Shown: positions 36,327 to 48,440 of the stretch, piece after piece | Layout of the letters: each line of letters starts with the position of its first letter | Position numbering within the stretch: the first letter of the stretch is position 1 | Source: Siphonodentalium dalli | Taxonomy: Eukaryota; Mollusca; Scaphopoda; Gadilida; Siphonodentaliidae | Direction: 5' to 3' | Assembly (NCBI GenBank): GCA_032622095.1 | Contig: CP136061.1 | Span: forward strand, 119,984,754-120,048,753 | DNA: 64,000 nucleotides | Made by a program: the position numbers and the translations under genes | Notes under the pieces: model-generated | Database searches by the model: none | What the model was told of the DNA's origin: nothing | What the model saw: only the letters and a program-made list of their open reading frames with translations

Positions 36327-36742
36327 AGGTACTCAATCAGATCAGACCCTCATAAATTACTGTTTCTTTGGCTTCGGGGGTAAAAAATATTTGATTCGAG
36401 TCGAAGAACCTACCCATCAACGCTCAAAGTGATGAGATAGAAATTTTTGAAGTTTTGTTATTTCTATTGATTGTGGCCCAGAAACACGCCATCAAAAGGA
36501 TGGTCTCGGTCAAAATTGCATTAGTATTACCACTTGATTTTATAGTTATCCATCTTCGTCCGTTTGAATAAGTGTTTCTGGGGCAATTATTAGTACACAT
36601 CTCGAGAAATAACGAACTTCAATAATCAATATCTGATCACTCTGAGCTTTGATGGGTGTGTTACTCGACTGGAATCAAATATTTTTTACCCCTGAACCCA
36701 AAGAAATAGTAATTTAGGGGTGCTTAATCAGATTGAGTACCT
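36327..36742. mobile_element. TTAA-flanked foldback MITE, family 2, copy B
   Basis: 416 bp between TTAA at 36323-36326 and 36743-36746. Ends AGGTACTCAATCAGATC and GATTGAGTACCT. Very close to the copy at 15099-15514 along its entire length, including the Ser-rich-looking palindromic centre. Equal length and flanks support a TTAA-specific transposase acting in trans. Confidence 0.85.
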
Positions 36743-36848
36743 TTAAAAGTATATTTATTATTATATTTAAGAGATACATATATTCTTGCAAACTGGGAGA
36801 CCTCGAACCGTCAGAGAAATGCATATTAGAATGGCTCATGTATATAAT

Positions 36849-38045
36849 ACTAGCAGGTTAACCCGCCAGCGGCGGCTTGTCCGAAACATGACATTTTTAT
36901 ATATATTTTTTTAATTTTTAGCTCCACGCGTTTCAATAAGAAAAATTTGTACCCGGTAGCTCCACCAGTTTCCGAGATCTGGTCTGCGCATGAAAATTTG
37001 TACCCGGCGCAAGATACATTCACATAGCAAATTTCAAGTCGATAGCTCCACCGTTTCCGAGATCTCGTCTGCGCATGCGCTGCACGGGCGTCGCACGGGC
37101 TCGGCGACCCGATAAAATTAGTACCCGGCGCAAGATACATTCACATAGCAAATTTCAAGTCGATAGCTCCACCCGTTTCCGAGATCTCGTCTGAGCATGC
37201 GCTGCACGGGCGTCGCACGGGCTCGCCAATACGACAACGACCACCGCCTGGTCAAACTACACACACGTACCAAGTTTCGTCCCGATCGGTGGAGAATCGT
37301 AGATTTGTATGAAGTACAACACACACACAAACATACATATATAAGAGAGATATGTAAATTAGATAGATTGTATCAAAATATATAGGAGAGATATGTAAGT
37401 GATCTACACACCATTACTGGTGTTTGTCAAAGTTTAGTGGGGTATATCAATACTCATTCACGATCATATCATTGAGGTCCGGAGGGTGTGGGCTATCTCT
37501 CGAATACAAGGAGTTCTCAAAATATATAGTACTAGCAGGTTAGCCCGCCACCGGCGGCTTGTCCGAAACATGACATTTTTATATACATGTTTTTAATTTT
37601 TAGCTCCACGCGTTTCAATAAGAAAAATTTGTACCCGGTAGCTCCACCAGTGTCCGAGATCTGGTCTGCGCATGAAAATTTGTACCCGGCGCAATATACA
37701 TTCACATGCCAAATTTCAAGTCGATAGCTCCACCCGTTTCCGATATCTCGTCTGCGCATGCGCTGCACGGGCGTCGCACGGGCTCGGCGACCCGATAAAA
37801 TTTGTACCCGGCGCAAGATACATTCACATAGCAAATTTCAAGTCGATAGCTCCACCCGTTTCCGAGATCTCGTCTGCGCATGCGCTGCACGGGCGTCGCA
37901 CGGGCTCGGCGACCCGATAAAATTTGTACCCGGCGCAAGATACATTCACATAGCAAATTTCAAGTCGATAGCTCCACCCGTTTCCGAGATCTCGTCTGCG
38001 CATGCGCTGCACGGGCGTCGCACGGGCTCGTCAATAAGAACCTGC
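36849..38045. repeat. Two copies of an element with an internal 122-bp tandem repeat
   Basis: Each copy (36849-37385 and 37530-38045) starts ACTAGCAGGTTA-CCCGCCA and a CGGCGGCTTGTCCG block. Inside are 2-3 tandem units, 122 bp in the second copy (e.g. from 37795 and 37917), with GTACCCGGCGCAAGATACAT and TCGCACGGGCTCG. Copy 1 ends in CACACACACAAACATACATA. A conserved head, an internal minisatellite and a simple-repeat tail are like Helitron-derived (Helentron) elements; this is inference. Local GC is far above the surroundings. Confidence 0.7.
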
Positions 38046-38149
38046 AATAAGAACCTGCAATATTCTGATTCGTCCGAATCTGAGATATTGGTTGAGCTGG
38101 CCCCACAGGGAGTAACAATACTCATATAATGTTAAACAAACAATAGATA

Positions 38150-38310
38150 GACCACTTTGGAGTCCGATAGATGGTCCCATGTTAATTTATATAGCGGACA
38201 GATCGACATTCGTAAATATAGATAGAGATTATTGTCGGAAGAATTGTTCGACATACTACTATTATTTGGAGGAATGTCCCAACATTTATGAAGATTTGTC
38301 TTGAACAATA
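38150..38310 (+). pseudogene. Degenerate LINE C-terminal remnant
   Basis: The frame at 38236-38300 reads YCRKNCSTYYYYLEECP, aligning with the CHCGKIETAHHYLLECP segment at 26656-26706 at both protein and DNA level. Surrounding frames are broken. Confidence 0.55.
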
Positions 38311-38940
38311 TCTTCGCATTTAAATACACATGTATATGACATTGCCGCCCCAGCTAAAAAAAACTTCTTACGCACGTCAGAAGAGTGGGCGAGTCTGTCG
38401 TTAGTTGTTATGGAATCATGGTTGGTAAATTCGGATTTTGTGTCTCAACGTAACTTACACTATATACACAACACCCATGCACATCGAAAAGGTGACATTA
38501 CCAAGTGACATGAGAAAAATCTTATACCTTCACTTTGCTCTTTATTTGAAATGAAAACCCGATATAAACACACGATCTCGCAAATAAACTAAGGCTGGTA
38601 TGTCATCTATTGTGGTCTTGGTGTCTTCTAGCAGTATATATTGTTCACTAACAATGACTTTATATTAACGGTTGATACTCTCGCACATATAATCTGAAAT
38701 TTCGCAGTGAACTTCCTGTCGTATTGTGTGGAATGAAGTTGCAAATATTTATTGTGACGCAAGTATACATATCTTAAGACTACATAACAGTTTAGGATTA
38801 CAATGAGAAATGTGGATGCACAGGCCCGGGATCGGGTCAACGGATATGAAACTTATGGGAGCCCTTCTCCCCCTTTTTATTGAATATGAAGATGGTGTTA
38901 TGGGAAGCTGGTAAATTATTGTTTTGTTGGGTTTCTTTAG
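38311..38940. other. No feature recognised
   Basis: AT-rich sequence; nothing supported apart from the pyrimidine tract that ends at 38940. Confidence 0.35.
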
Positions 38941-39124
38941 AGAACGGTGCCCCGAGGGTCCTCGATGTCAGTTGACCCCCGTGGCCATTGTACCCCCAGA
39001 ATTCCACACTCATCTGTATGGGGAACTATCGTCGACGATATTCACGAAAAATCAAGGGATAATCGGCCAACAAAGCCTGGAAATTAACACTCGAAATGCC
39101 TCCATGCCTGATATGTGTCGGTGA
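38941..39124 (+). CDS. Candidate exon, about 61 codons, unknown
   Basis: A good 3' splice site (GTTGGGTTTCTTTAG ending 38940) precedes an open stretch reading ERCPEGPRCQLTPVAIVPPE and ending MPDMCR, with stop TGA at 39122. Alternatively the exon ends at 39120 before GTGAAT. GC is higher than in neighbours, so the opposite strand is also open (39247-39026) and could be the coding one. Three or four Cys suggest a secreted domain, but I recognise none. Confidence 0.25.
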
Positions 39125-39331
39125 ATTAAGCCAACAGACCGGAACAGACCGGACCGCCCTTGTGGTGTCTCGTGATGGTTTTAGTTGACAAAACCGGGTG
39201 GGTGTCTCCCGGAAACTCTCCCATACACGGGCGTGGACATCGACCACACCGAAGTGCTGCTTACCCTAGCTTACCATAATTGAAATGATGAACCATATAA
39301 CATGACACATGCGTGCCGTATTAATATATAG

Positions 39332-39488
39332 AGGATATCTACATTTTTGGTTGGATGTGGGAATTATCTCATGAGTGATGAATAACAAATTTACTTCCAC
39401 GAGTGGCTATGCCACGAGTAGAAATTAATTTGTTTTGTCGTCACGAATGAGATCATTACCATATCCAACAAAAACGTGTGGATGTTCT
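39332..39488. mobile_element. Foldback MITE, about 157 bp
   Basis: The left arm (GGATATCTACATTTTTGGTT onward) pairs imperfectly with the right arm ending in CCAACAAAAACGTGTGGATG. The turn lies at CGAGTGGCTATGCCACG near 39410. Non-coding. Confidence 0.7.
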
Positions 39489-40190
39489 GTGTATTATATG
39501 CTCCGCTCAGTTGGTCTATGTCTCAACTCGAAAGAAGAGTAAAAAGTGCAAATCTGTATACCCAAGCACAGCCATGTTAACGAGCTTGTGCATATATAAA
39601 TAGTTCCATTTTAGAGAGATTGAATTGAAATTAATTAATCACTTATTACATTTTTTTCAACCTGAAAACTCGGGGACTTTTAGCAGTCTTCCACCAAGAA
39701 CCGAAATCACTTTTAATTTTAGCGCGGTTGGATAAGAGAGATATCGATATCTTACAAAAGAAGGATAACGGTTTTTTATCTGAAGCAACAATACTACTGT
39801 TTGATAGCTTAGCATATAATAAAATGTGAAATATATGTTATTTTAGATCAATGGCTTCTACAATATACGTGTACTTTCCAAATTGAAAATTTAAATGATT
39901 TTGGCACTTTTAAAATGTTCATATTAATACTAAAATACATGTAGATACTATCGAGAATACTGTTATACCAAATATGTTCTGTCCATAACAGCTTGGGCTA
40001 CCGATTAGTTTGATGCATTTTAGACCGAATCCCGTCCCAACTATATTGCTTTCACGAAACAGGGCCCATGCAGGGCTACAACTTATATTGCTCACAACTG
40101 TCGTGGGCACAATAAAACAAAATACAAATTCATATAGACGAGATTAATCCAAGGTGTTCTAGGCTTGTTATATTATATTGCTTTGGTTAC
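39489..40190. other. No feature recognised
   Basis: AT-rich sequence. A 63-codon minus-strand frame at 40110-39919 has no support. Confidence 0.3.
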
Positions 40191-40229
40191 CTTTATCTTG
40201 ATAGTTGTAAACTGTCACGGGGCAGACTG
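40191..40229 (-). CDS. Candidate small internal exon, unknown
   Basis: On the minus strand a branch-point-like CACTAAT and TTGTCCACAG precede 39 bp reading VCPVTVYNYQDK, then donor AAAG|GTAACC (40190-40185). The frame stays open upstream to about 40336 (SKGTPALDSGCETALMLST), so a longer exon is possible. Its start phase would fit the CNBD exon if that splices at 54490 or nearby; its end phase fits the candidate at 34098. No domain recognised. Confidence 0.25.
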
Positions 40230-40887
40230 CTGTGGACAACATTAGTGCAGTTTCACAACCGGAGTCCAATGCAGGGGTACCTTTACTGTGGGACCTAGAT
40301 GCCGGCACCACCCTGCCCATATAGCATGGGTTTTACAAAGTTAGCTATTGTAAGTTTATAAGACACAGACTGATGGAATTATTGCAACTGTACATCATTT
40401 GGAAGGGCACTGTAAGTAAATTAGGGTACAGTGCAGAATTTAGTGAGGTGAATGAGATTGTGTTATTTATTACATATCTATCAACGTAATTCGCATGATC
40501 GCACGAGTTTCCAGGCGTGTGGTAATTCTCAGAATCGCACTAGTGCAATCTGTCGACGGAACTATTTCATTCAGTGTTTTTAGACTGGTTCTCGTCGTTA
40601 CTATTTTTACTTTTTCAATCACGACAATAAAGAAACAATAAGCGATCAATCGATGAGATGATTCATTCAAGTAGTTTCATTTCAAGAATATGTTTGTCGA
40701 GGCACAGAATTTAATTTCAAACGAATCATTAAATATGGGTCAAGGTCACTCGCGGATAGACGGGCTCCCTGTCTGATTGTTGCGTTAACCCTAAAATGCC
40801 GTTAAAACTCAATTAAATTCACATTTTCTGTACCGGAGATGTACGATTGTGAGTCAACTTACTATGATACGAAGATATATAATAAAA

Positions 40888-41051
40888 ATAGAACCGCATG
40901 AGTGTCTGGATTTTGACGAATTATCGCACTCGATTTGTTGGCGGAACGCGATACCTCTCGTGCGGTACTGCGTCCCGCACTCGAGGTATCGCTCCGCCAA
41001 CAAATCTCGTGCGATAATTTCGTCAAAATCCAGACACTCATGCGGTTCTAT
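40888..41051. mobile_element. Foldback MITE, 164 bp, near-perfect palindrome
   Basis: Arms of about 75 bp: ATAGAACCGCATGAGTGTCT at the left returns as its complement ending 41051, with inner pairs such as TTTGTTGGCGGA / TCCGCCAACAAA. The turn is around 40970. It can extrude as a long hairpin. Confidence 0.85.
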
Positions 41052-41281
41052 CTATTTATTAACTGACAACTAGTCGCCTAAAATGCGACATGATGATAAT
41101 TCGGCAACATTACAAAAGAACGGACGAGATTAAATTTTGCTTGTGTATATCCCATGGATACACGAGTATAATTCACAAGCTTCAGACATCTCGGCGCTAG
41201 GCTTTAAAGCTAAATGGTCTTCTTAATGAATCTTTCTTTATAAGTGATCCAATCGCTGCTTATTTTTAATTCTTCTTGCAG

Positions 41282-41327
41282 CTTATCCTCCGAAGGAAAC
41301 GGACACACCTGAAAACGATGAACATGC
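41282..41327 (+). CDS. Candidate small exon, unknown
   Basis: A very good 3' splice site (AATTCTTCTTGCAG ending 41281) is followed by 46 bp reading YPPKETDTPENDEH and then GTGAGG (41328). If the donor is not used, a stop follows at once (GCG TGA), making a short acidic C-terminus. Nothing links it to a known gene. Confidence 0.25.
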
Positions 41328-41469
41328 GTGAGGTTGGTACAGACGATACGCCAATATCAAGCCGGGACCCTGTACTATAAAACTTCTACATGCACATATA
41401 AATTACAAGACAGTAGAAATGAAAGTCATTGGTTGATAACCCAATTTTTATAACCAGCGTTCACGCTGC

Positions 41470-41850
41470 CACGTGCAAAATTTGTCAGTGGCAAAAAATA
41501 TTTTCATTCGGCAAAAACAAATTTCATTTGGCAAAAATTTTGGCAAGTGGGTTTTTAAATTATGTGATATGAACTATCTTGTCATAAAACATCATCGGAA
41601 GTCGATTATCTGTTACGCGTGCCGACTTAGAGACAATGTAAAGGGAAACCCGGTCAACACACATTTAATCTCGCTTACATTTATTGTTATAACGTTTTAC
41701 ATTATATAACAGGAATACAAAAATGAAAACTTCCTTCAATTTCCCTAATTATATACCCTCAATTAAATTTGGCAAATCATTTTGAAATCTGGCAAAATAA
41801 AATTCATTTGGCAAAAGTTTTGGCAAGAGAAAATTTGGGTCCAGCGCCAA
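41470..41850. repeat. Segment flanked by TTGGCAAAA direct repeats
   Basis: TTCATTTGGCAAAAATTTTG near 41520 recurs as TTCATTTGGCAAAAGTTTTG near 41805, each followed by GCAAG, with about 285 bp between. Related CAGTGGCAAAA motifs surround them. Likely an old dispersed repeat just outside the giant element. Confidence 0.5.
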
Positions 41851-41948
41851 CACTGCTTACAACCCTATATGTCGCTTCCATTGATATTCACGGTGTGTGA
41901 AGATAATCCCAAGTGTAATAATCCCGTCATAATAAAGCATGTGACGTG

Positions 41949-44900
41949 AGTAGTATTGTCTACCCTTTCGGGTATACCGTTTGACTTGACTTTGCTCCAC
42001 TCCGATCCTGAGCTAAACAGGGGATTATAGGTCACGCCGCGTGGGTGTATATATCGGTGAAGGTTATCACGCGTTATCGTGGCGGATATCGCTAGGCCAA
42101 TGACGAACCAAATAATTCCGCAACAAGCGGGCCAAGGTTATCACGAGAATAGCGCCTAATTATTGCGGGTACTAAACAATGCGTGTATATATGTCTAAAT
42201 GATATCTCTCTCGTGTTAACCCTACCGCTTATCGCATATTCATGTAATATGAAAGAAAATATGTACTCGGGTTACTGCTATCAGAGGTATATATTAATCA
42301 CGAGAATAACTCGCCAGCGTCGCGCGCGGTAGCGATAAACCAGATCGCGTGTACTATACACAGTGGTACATAATATATGTATTGGTTTGACTGCCTAAAC
42401 CTTAAGCGCCTAATCCTGAGCTATCAGGGTGGGGTTATATGTCACGCCGCGTGGGTGTATATGGGCGAATGTTATCACGATAATAGCCCCTCATTATCGC
42501 GGATACTAAACAATCCGTGTATATCTAAACCATATATCCCGCGCGTTAACCCTACCGCTTATCGCCTGCGTTTCCGATAAACGATATATCCATCGCGTTA
42601 ACCCTAGAGCTTATCACCTATCAATGTAATATGAAATAAAATAGGGTGTGTGTACTAGAGATATAGGTTATCCGCAGTATTTGATCAAGGTATATATTAA
42701 TACGCGGGTATATAATCGTAAGTATTTGGTTTTTTTTTGTCACGGAAGTAAAAGCATTATTGAAGACTTCCAATAGACTATATCTGAGAAATTTCTCGCG
42801 CACAAATTCTATAGTTATAGTTATTATAATATAGTGATTATTGTAAGCCTAATAAATCTGATAACAGGGATATACTAATGCACTATACGGTCTGGCAGTT
42901 CTTTCGACGGTTCAACAAAGAAACCTCTTCAATATTTATCCGGCACCTCATGGGGGGGGGGGGTGTTACTTCACCGAGAATCCCTATTACCACACCCAAA
43001 TATTGATATAGTGGTATGTCTCCACCCACACCCCGATATTTATGTCTATGTCGATGCGTGTATACATATTTACTTGATGTATTCTTTAATCATTCAATTC
43101 TCTATATTATCGTTCATTTATAGCATTATTTGAAGAAATTTACTCTAAAATCTCCATTACATAGAGACAATAAAGAGCCCATATGGTGTAGACTAATACA
43201 TAAATACTTACTTCATGTATTCGTTTCACCAATTATATGTATTGTACATCCTATACATTTAGTCTGTTATACATAGGAAACAAAGCATATACTACGTGGC
43301 AGTTTCATATGACGATAAGACCTACTATGTGAACACATGTGCATATTAATTTCACATATTCCTCTCAAAACGCTTTATTTTATACGGGGGTATCAAACAC
43401 TGGCCTGGAAAAGGCCTGCTATGTGGACGCGCGTATACATATTGACTTCATATATATATTCATAGTTCATTTCTCTTAATTATCGTTCATTTAATAGCAT
43501 TATTAGTAGAAATATAGTCTAAAACCGTCGGTATATGGAGAATATATAGCGTCAATACTGTTTTATTGTTGGTAACTCAAATTATTGCATCATATATCGC
43601 AACTAAACAAGCGACACAACTCATAAATTCTTAATAGTTCTGATGTCTATGGCAGTTCACAGAGTGTATATTTTCATTGTTGTTACCATTTTAGTGCATA
43701 CATTACTGATTTCTGTGTAAGAACGCTGGTCTCCATTGTTATGATTGTGCCTATAACTATCCATATTCTTAAAACAAGTACGGTACCTCTATGTGATATG
43801 ATGTATAAATATTTCCATTTTCATAGGTAAATCACGTATAAACGCTCTTTAATGTATAGTTAAACTGAGTTTTCACATGCAGGGCTATGTCTTTGTGGAC
43901 TATATACGTGGTATGCTTCAGTATATACACGAAGTGAATGTGTTCTAAGTATGCGTATCTGATTTATGTATACGTCCGTGTTTCTTAAAGCAAATCCAAT
44001 ACACATTAGTGCGTTATATTATGATGTACATTAAGTGCCCTTTTCACTGTTAAATCAAGTAAAAAAAAAACTCTACTATAGTTAACTATTCAGTTCCACA
44101 TACGCTATAAACTCTATGGTGGTCCTGTATGTCTTATCAATATGCCATTATATGTACGAATATAATGTATTCAAATATGTGGGTTATTATGTATACTTTA
44201 ATGTTAAAGTATATAAGCACTCTTTAAGATATGCATATGCAGAATGTTGCCTCTTTACACTGACTCGGGTAGACGGTTTGATCATGATTTGCTCCCCTCC
44301 TGTTCCTGTGCCATCAGGGGATTATAGGTCACGCCGCGTGGGTGTATATATCGGTGAAGGTTATCACGCGTTATCGTGGCGGATATCGCTAGGCCAATGA
44401 CGAACCAAATAATTCCGCAACAAGCGGGCCAAGGTTATCACGAGAATAGCGCCTAATTATTGCGGGTACTAAACAATGCGTGTATATATGTCTAAATGAT
44501 ATCTCTCTCGTGTTAACCCTACCGCTTATCGCATATTCATGTAATATGAAAGAAAATACGTACTCGGGTGACTGCTATCAGAGGTATATATTAATCACGA
44601 GAATAACTCGCCAGCGTCGCGCGCGGTAGCGATAAACCAGATCGCGGGTACTATACACAGTGGTACATAATATATGTATTGGTTTGACTGCCTAAACCCT
44701 AAGCGCCTAATCCTGAGCTATCAGGGTGGGGTTATATGTCACGCCGCGTGGGTGTATATGGGCGAATGTTATCACGATAATAGCGCCTCATTATCGCGGG
44801 TACTAAACAATGCGCGTATATCTAAAAGATATATCCCGCGCGTTAACCCCACCGCTTATCGCCTGCGTTTCCGATAAACGATATATCCATCGCGTTAACC

Positions 44901-45672
44901 CGAGAGCTTATCGCCTATCAATGTAATATGAAATAAAATAGGGTGTGTGTACTAGGGATATAGGTTATCCGCAGTATTTGATCAAGGTATATATTAATAC
45001 GCGGGTATATAATCGTAAGTATTTGTTTTTTTGTCACGGAAGTAAAAGCATTATTGAAGACTTCCAATAGACTATATCTGAGAAATTTCTCGCGCACAAA
45101 TTCTATAGTTATAGTTATTATAATATAGTGATTATTGTAAGCCTAATAAATCTGATAACAGGGATATACTAATGCACTATACGGTCTGGCAGTTCTTTCG
45201 ATGGTTCAACAAAGAAACCTCTTCAATATTTATCCAGCACCTCATGGGGGGGGGTGTTACTTCACCGAGAATCCCTATTACCACACCCAAATATTTATAT
45301 AGTGGTATGTCTCCACCCACACCCCGATATTTATGTCTATGTTGATGCGTGTATACATATTTACTTGATGTATTCTTTAATAATTCATTTCTCTTTATTA
45401 TCGTTCATTTATAGCATTATTAGAAGAAATTTAGTCTAAAATCTCCATTACATAGAGACAATAAAGAGCCCATATGGTGTAGACTAATACATAAATACTT
45501 ACTTCATGTATTCGTTTCACCAATTATATGTATTGTACATCCTATACATTTAGTTTGTTATACAGAGGAAACAAAGCATATACTACGTGGCAGTTTCATA
45601 TGACGATAAGACCTACTATGTGAACACATGTGCATATTAATTTCACATATTCTTCTCAAAACGCTTTATTTT
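41949..45672 (+). repeat. Left terminal inverted repeat with internal 2,297-bp tandem duplication
   Basis: Unit A starts at 41949 and unit B at about 44265. The shared GGGGATTATAGGTCACGCCG occurs at 42020 and 44317, a period of 2,297 bp. B begins with a worn version of the element's own end (GGGTAGACGGTTTGATCATG). B continues beyond the arm to about 46545. Within each unit a 22-bp iteron-like motif, GTTAACCCTA-nn-GCTTATC, occurs three times (42222, 42544, 42597), with GTCACGCCGCGTGGGTGTAT twice. No coding frames are credible. Confidence 0.85.
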
Positions 45673-46545
45673 ATACGGGGGTATCAAACATTGGTCTGGA
45701 AAAGGCCTGCTATGTGGACGCGCGTATACATATTGACTTCATATATACATTCATAGTTCATTTCTCTTAATTATCGTTCATTTAATAGCATTATTAGTAG
45801 AAATATAGTCTAAAACCGTCGGTATATGGAGAATATATAGCGTCAATACTGTTTTATTGTTGGTAACTCAAATTATTGCATCATATATCGCAACTAAACA
45901 AGCGAGACAACTCATAAATTCTTAATAGTTCTGATGTCTATGGCAGTTCACAGAGTGTATATTTTCATTGTTGTTACCATTTTAGTGCATACATTACTGA
46001 TTTCTGTGTAAGAACGCTGGTCTCCATTGTTGTTATGATTGTGCCTATAACTGTCCATATTCTTAAAGCAAGTACGGTACCTCTATGTGATATGATGTAT
46101 AAATATTTCCATAGGTAAATCACGTATAAACGCTCTTTAATGTATAGTTAAACTGAGTTTTCACATGCAGGGCTATGTCTTTGTGGACTATATACGTGGT
46201 ATACTTCAGTATATACACGAAGTGAATGTGTTCTAAGTATGCGTATCTGATTTATGTATACGTCCGTGTTTCTTAAAGCAAATCCAATACACATTAGTGC
46301 GTTATATTATGATGTACATTAAGTGCCCTTTTCACTGTTAAATCAAGTAAAAAAGCCCTCTACTATAGTTAACTATTCAGTTCCACATACGCTATAAGCT
46401 CTATGGTGGTCCGGTGTGTCTTATCAATATGTCATTATATGCACGAATGTAATGTGTTCAAATATGTGGGTTATGATGTATACTTTAATGTTAAAGTATA
46501 TAAGCACTCTTTAAGATATGCATATACAGAATGTTGCCTCTTTCC
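45673..46545 (+). repeat. Remainder of tandem unit B, present only on the left
   Basis: Corresponds to 43375-44260 of unit A, down to CAGAATGTTGCCTCTTT. The right arm lacks this part of its own unit B, so the two halves of the element are not perfectly symmetrical. Confidence 0.8.
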
Positions 46546-47269
46546 ACTGACAGAAAAAAAAAGAAGGAATATATAATTTTGAGTACTACTCTTCATAAAA
46601 CGTTAGAAAACCATAATCTAACAACGAATATCGAAGAACAACGTAATTACTTGATAAGCATTGTAAATATTTCGTCTGTTTTAAATAAAATGGAAATATT
46701 TCGTCTATTTGAAATACAGTTGGAAGCAACAATCAAGTATTTAAATGAAATTTGGACCAAAATCTTATAATTTGAGAAAACGTATATAATTTCTATCGAA
46801 GTCTTATAATAAAGGAAGGCTTTGTGCGAATCCATTCGGTCTAATGTGTGAATGTGTTCATCATCGCAAATATAATGATGCAGAAATTAATACTTCCTAG
46901 AAAAATGTTAACATAGCCTGTATTTAACCGAAATAATATTGCATTTGAGTTAAAATATTTCATATTAGGACCATAACGAACCAATGCATAAAAATATAAT
47001 ATTTAGTTTTTCAGTCTCGATCAAAATAATGCAGGGTTGTCAATTATCAACAAAAAAAAACAAATACTTTGAAACAAAAACGATGACATAAGAACGAATA
47101 TCCAAGAGCTAGTGTGATAATAACCCGCACATTTATAAAAAAAAAAAACAATAAAAATTCAGTTTTCGAGTCAGTCCTTCAAAATTATTGAATGTTTTCG
47201 TCTATGTTGGATCAAATTTAACACAAAAATCAATTAGCTCACTAACAGTTCGCGCAATATCTCATATTT
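46546..47269. other. Core of the giant element, AT-rich, no gene recognised
   Basis: About 75% A+T. A 79-codon frame at 46531-46770 starts in repeat sequence and is Lys/Ile/Asn-rich; I see no domain. It could be a worn coding remnant. Confidence 0.3.
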
Positions 47270-48440
47270 TGAGAAAACGTTTACAATTTTAGACAACAAT
47301 ATTGCTAGTAAAGGTGAATATTTCATCCTGGAACTCATGAAATATGATAAAAATAGATGTAAAGACACTTCACGAGCCCTCATATCTTTGAGTTATGAAC
47401 ATAAAGTCATCTCATAGTGCCATTGTACCCCATAATTTGGTCAGGAGAAATATGTATTTCATATTTGACCCTTCATCTATGGTAAAAAATGAATTAAGGG
47501 ACATGGGAGTGGTGTCCTACACATTAACCTAGAGCATAAATTGACTCAATTTTACAATTTTAGGCAACATTCTTGCCAGGGAAAGTGTATATATCATGTT
47601 GGAACTCATCAAATATGATAAACATGCATCAAAAGACACTTACTGAGCTCTGATGACTTTGAGTTATGACAACAACGGCATCTCATACTAGATTGTAAGC
47701 CATAATTTGGTCAGGAAAAGTGTAAATTTCATATTTTATCCTACAAGTGTTTTAACAATCAATGTAATTACACCCCATCGGTCTCCTAGACACAGCGTAA
47801 ATGTTCTCAAGTTTTCAACTGTAGGCCACAATGTCGGTAGTGAAGGTAAACATTTCATGTTGGAACCCATGAAATGTCTTTTTATCCATTTTATCACATT
47901 TCATGAGTACTTATCACGGAGTTATGAACATAAAGGGACCTCATAGTGTATTATAGGTCATAATTTGGTCAGGAAAATTGTAAATTTCATGTCTTAAGCT
48001 CCATGTGTTTAAAAAATATATTTAATTACAGCCATTGGGTCCTTAGATATCAACCCACAGTCCATAGGTAGTCCATATGCAATTTTAGGGAACAGTGTTG
48101 CTAGTGAAGGTGAACATTCCATGCTGGAACTCATGAAATATGATAAAAATAGATGAAAAGACACTTTCTGAGGCCTTGGTCAGGAGAAATGTGTGTTGTA
48201 TTTTGACCCTTGATGCGTGGTAGCAATCAATAAAATTACACCCCATGGTATCCTCAGATATGAAGCAACATCATAAATGCACTCAGTTTTGGCAATTTAG
48301 AAAACATTGTTGATAGGGAAGTTGTACATGTCATGTTGGAACTGGTGAAATGTGATAATAATTGATCAAAAGACACTCGATGAGCCCTGATGGGTTTCAA
48401 TTATGGTCATAAAGGCATCTGATAGTGTCATTATACAACG
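47270..48440. repeat. Tandem array of about 250-bp units in the core of the giant element
   Basis: Four to five diverged units share CATAATTTGGTCAGGA (47434, 47701, 47952; a shortened form at 48176), CATGTTGGAACTCAT, AAATATGATAAA-AT, AAAAGACACTT and TTTGAGTTATGA. Spacings are about 268, 251 and 225 bp. Non-coding satellite-like sequence. Confidence 0.85.

Noticed and set aside
42377-42580. Repeated 67-codon frames in the arms of the giant element (also at 44674, 49654, 51961)
   Set aside because: They recur only because the DNA is repeated. Their content is iteron-like motifs and palindromes, and they have no recognised domain.
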